From Arthrobacter sp. AFG20 (lineage in GTDB: Bacteria; Actinomycetota; Actinomycetes; Actinomycetales; Micrococcaceae), in assembly GCF_002892795.1 (NCBI RefSeq), contig NZ_PJMC01000030.1:1-32391 (forward strand): a stretch of 32,391 bases of DNA, given 5' to 3'. The notes beneath the pieces were generated by a model. It was not told the DNA's origin and made no database searches. It worked only from the letters and a program-made list of their open reading frames with translations. Shown here in pieces: positions 32,225-32,391 of the stretch (its first letter is position 1; each line of letters starts with the position of its first letter). Both the position numbers and the translations under genes were made by a program.

Positions 32225-32259
32225 CCGCATCCCGAAAGGAAGGGATGCGGTTTTTCTTT
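32225..32259 (+). terminator. Rho-independent terminator of repeat module 2
   Basis: CCGCATCCC (32225-32233) pairs with GGGATGCGG (32242-32250), followed by TTTTTCTTT. It occupies the same place as the terminator at 21322-21363 in module 1. Confidence 0.85.
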
Positions 32260-32302
32260 GTCCTTACAGATTTGGCTCGCCCTTTCAGTAGGTCATGCCG
32301 CT

Positions 32303-32391
32303 TCACTCCTCCGCTTCGATAGACAAGTGGAAGTTCCATCGCTGCTTGTCATTCTGATATGCCCCATGATCGCTGGGCGGGACCTCGGCGC
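32303..32391 (-). CDS. C-terminal end of an unknown protein (window edge)
   Basis: A reverse-strand frame enters at the right edge and reads EVPPSDHGAYQNDKQRWNFHL, then SIEAEE, and stops with TGA at 32303-32305. About 28 residues are visible, too few for a family call. It would be the first gene of the next element or chromosome segment. Confidence 0.4.
   Translation of the reverse strand, partial: AEVPPSDHGAYQNDKQRWNFHLSIEAEE

Noticed and set aside
1..32391. CRISPR array
   Set aside because: No series of short regularly spaced repeats was seen; the only direct repeats are the two att-like modules.

Overview
The window looks like chromosomal DNA of a high-GC actinobacterium, most likely Arthrobacter, Pseudarthrobacter or a close relative. 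This rests on strong G/C at third codon positions in the left 20 kb, the style of the MHS transporter, the acyl-CoA carboxylase genes and the TetR regulators, frequent GTG/TTG starts, and at least one probable leaderless promoter. The genus is an inference.

Layout. Positions 1-480 hold the end of an IS110-family element that has cut off a secreted CocE/S15-type hydrolase gene. Positions 750-20060 form one catabolic gene cluster: an MHS-type transporter; MaoC hydratase and acyl-CoA dehydrogenase; a TetR regulator; a reverse-strand operon (AMP-dependent CoA ligase, FAH-family hydrolase, biotin carboxylase/BCCP subunit, CitE-type lyase, second MaoC hydratase, second CoA ligase); a second and very similar TetR regulator; a forward operon (Old Yellow Enzyme, SDR, frameshifted metallo-beta-lactamase-fold hydrolase); carboxyltransferase subunit with EthD protein; cupin; and EthD-like plus SnoaL-like proteins. 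A 14-bp TetR-type operator, close to AACRARCG-YYGTT, recurs in eight places. It lies in or beside almost every promoter region, so the 20 kb appears to be one regulon. The enzyme set fits acid activation, alpha,beta-dehydrogenation, carboxylation, hydration and retro-aldol-type cleavage of a methyl-branched acid, with the OYE/SDR/FAH/EthD/cupin genes perhaps preparing the carbon skeleton. The substrate cannot be read from the sequence.

Positions 21148-32139 are different: lower GC, sparse coding, decayed genes, and two diverged direct repeats about 10.9 kb apart that each contain a 3'-end fragment of a tRNA gene (probably Leu), a 17-bp palindrome at the same offset, and a terminator. This is an integrative-element-like island with no recombinase visible inside it. 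Its cargo looks defensive: a HAD-like protein, a CoiA-like nuclease with a frameshift, an HNH endonuclease with a possible modified-base-reader N-terminus, an XRE-ImmA/PIN pair under a 27-bp palindromic operator, and a 1,260-residue protein with a nuclease-like N-terminus and long helical C-terminus.

Three genes show breaks that a single missing base would explain (CoA ligase end near 4945, MBL hydrolase near 15153, CoiA-like near 24260). Some of these may be assembly errors rather than biology.
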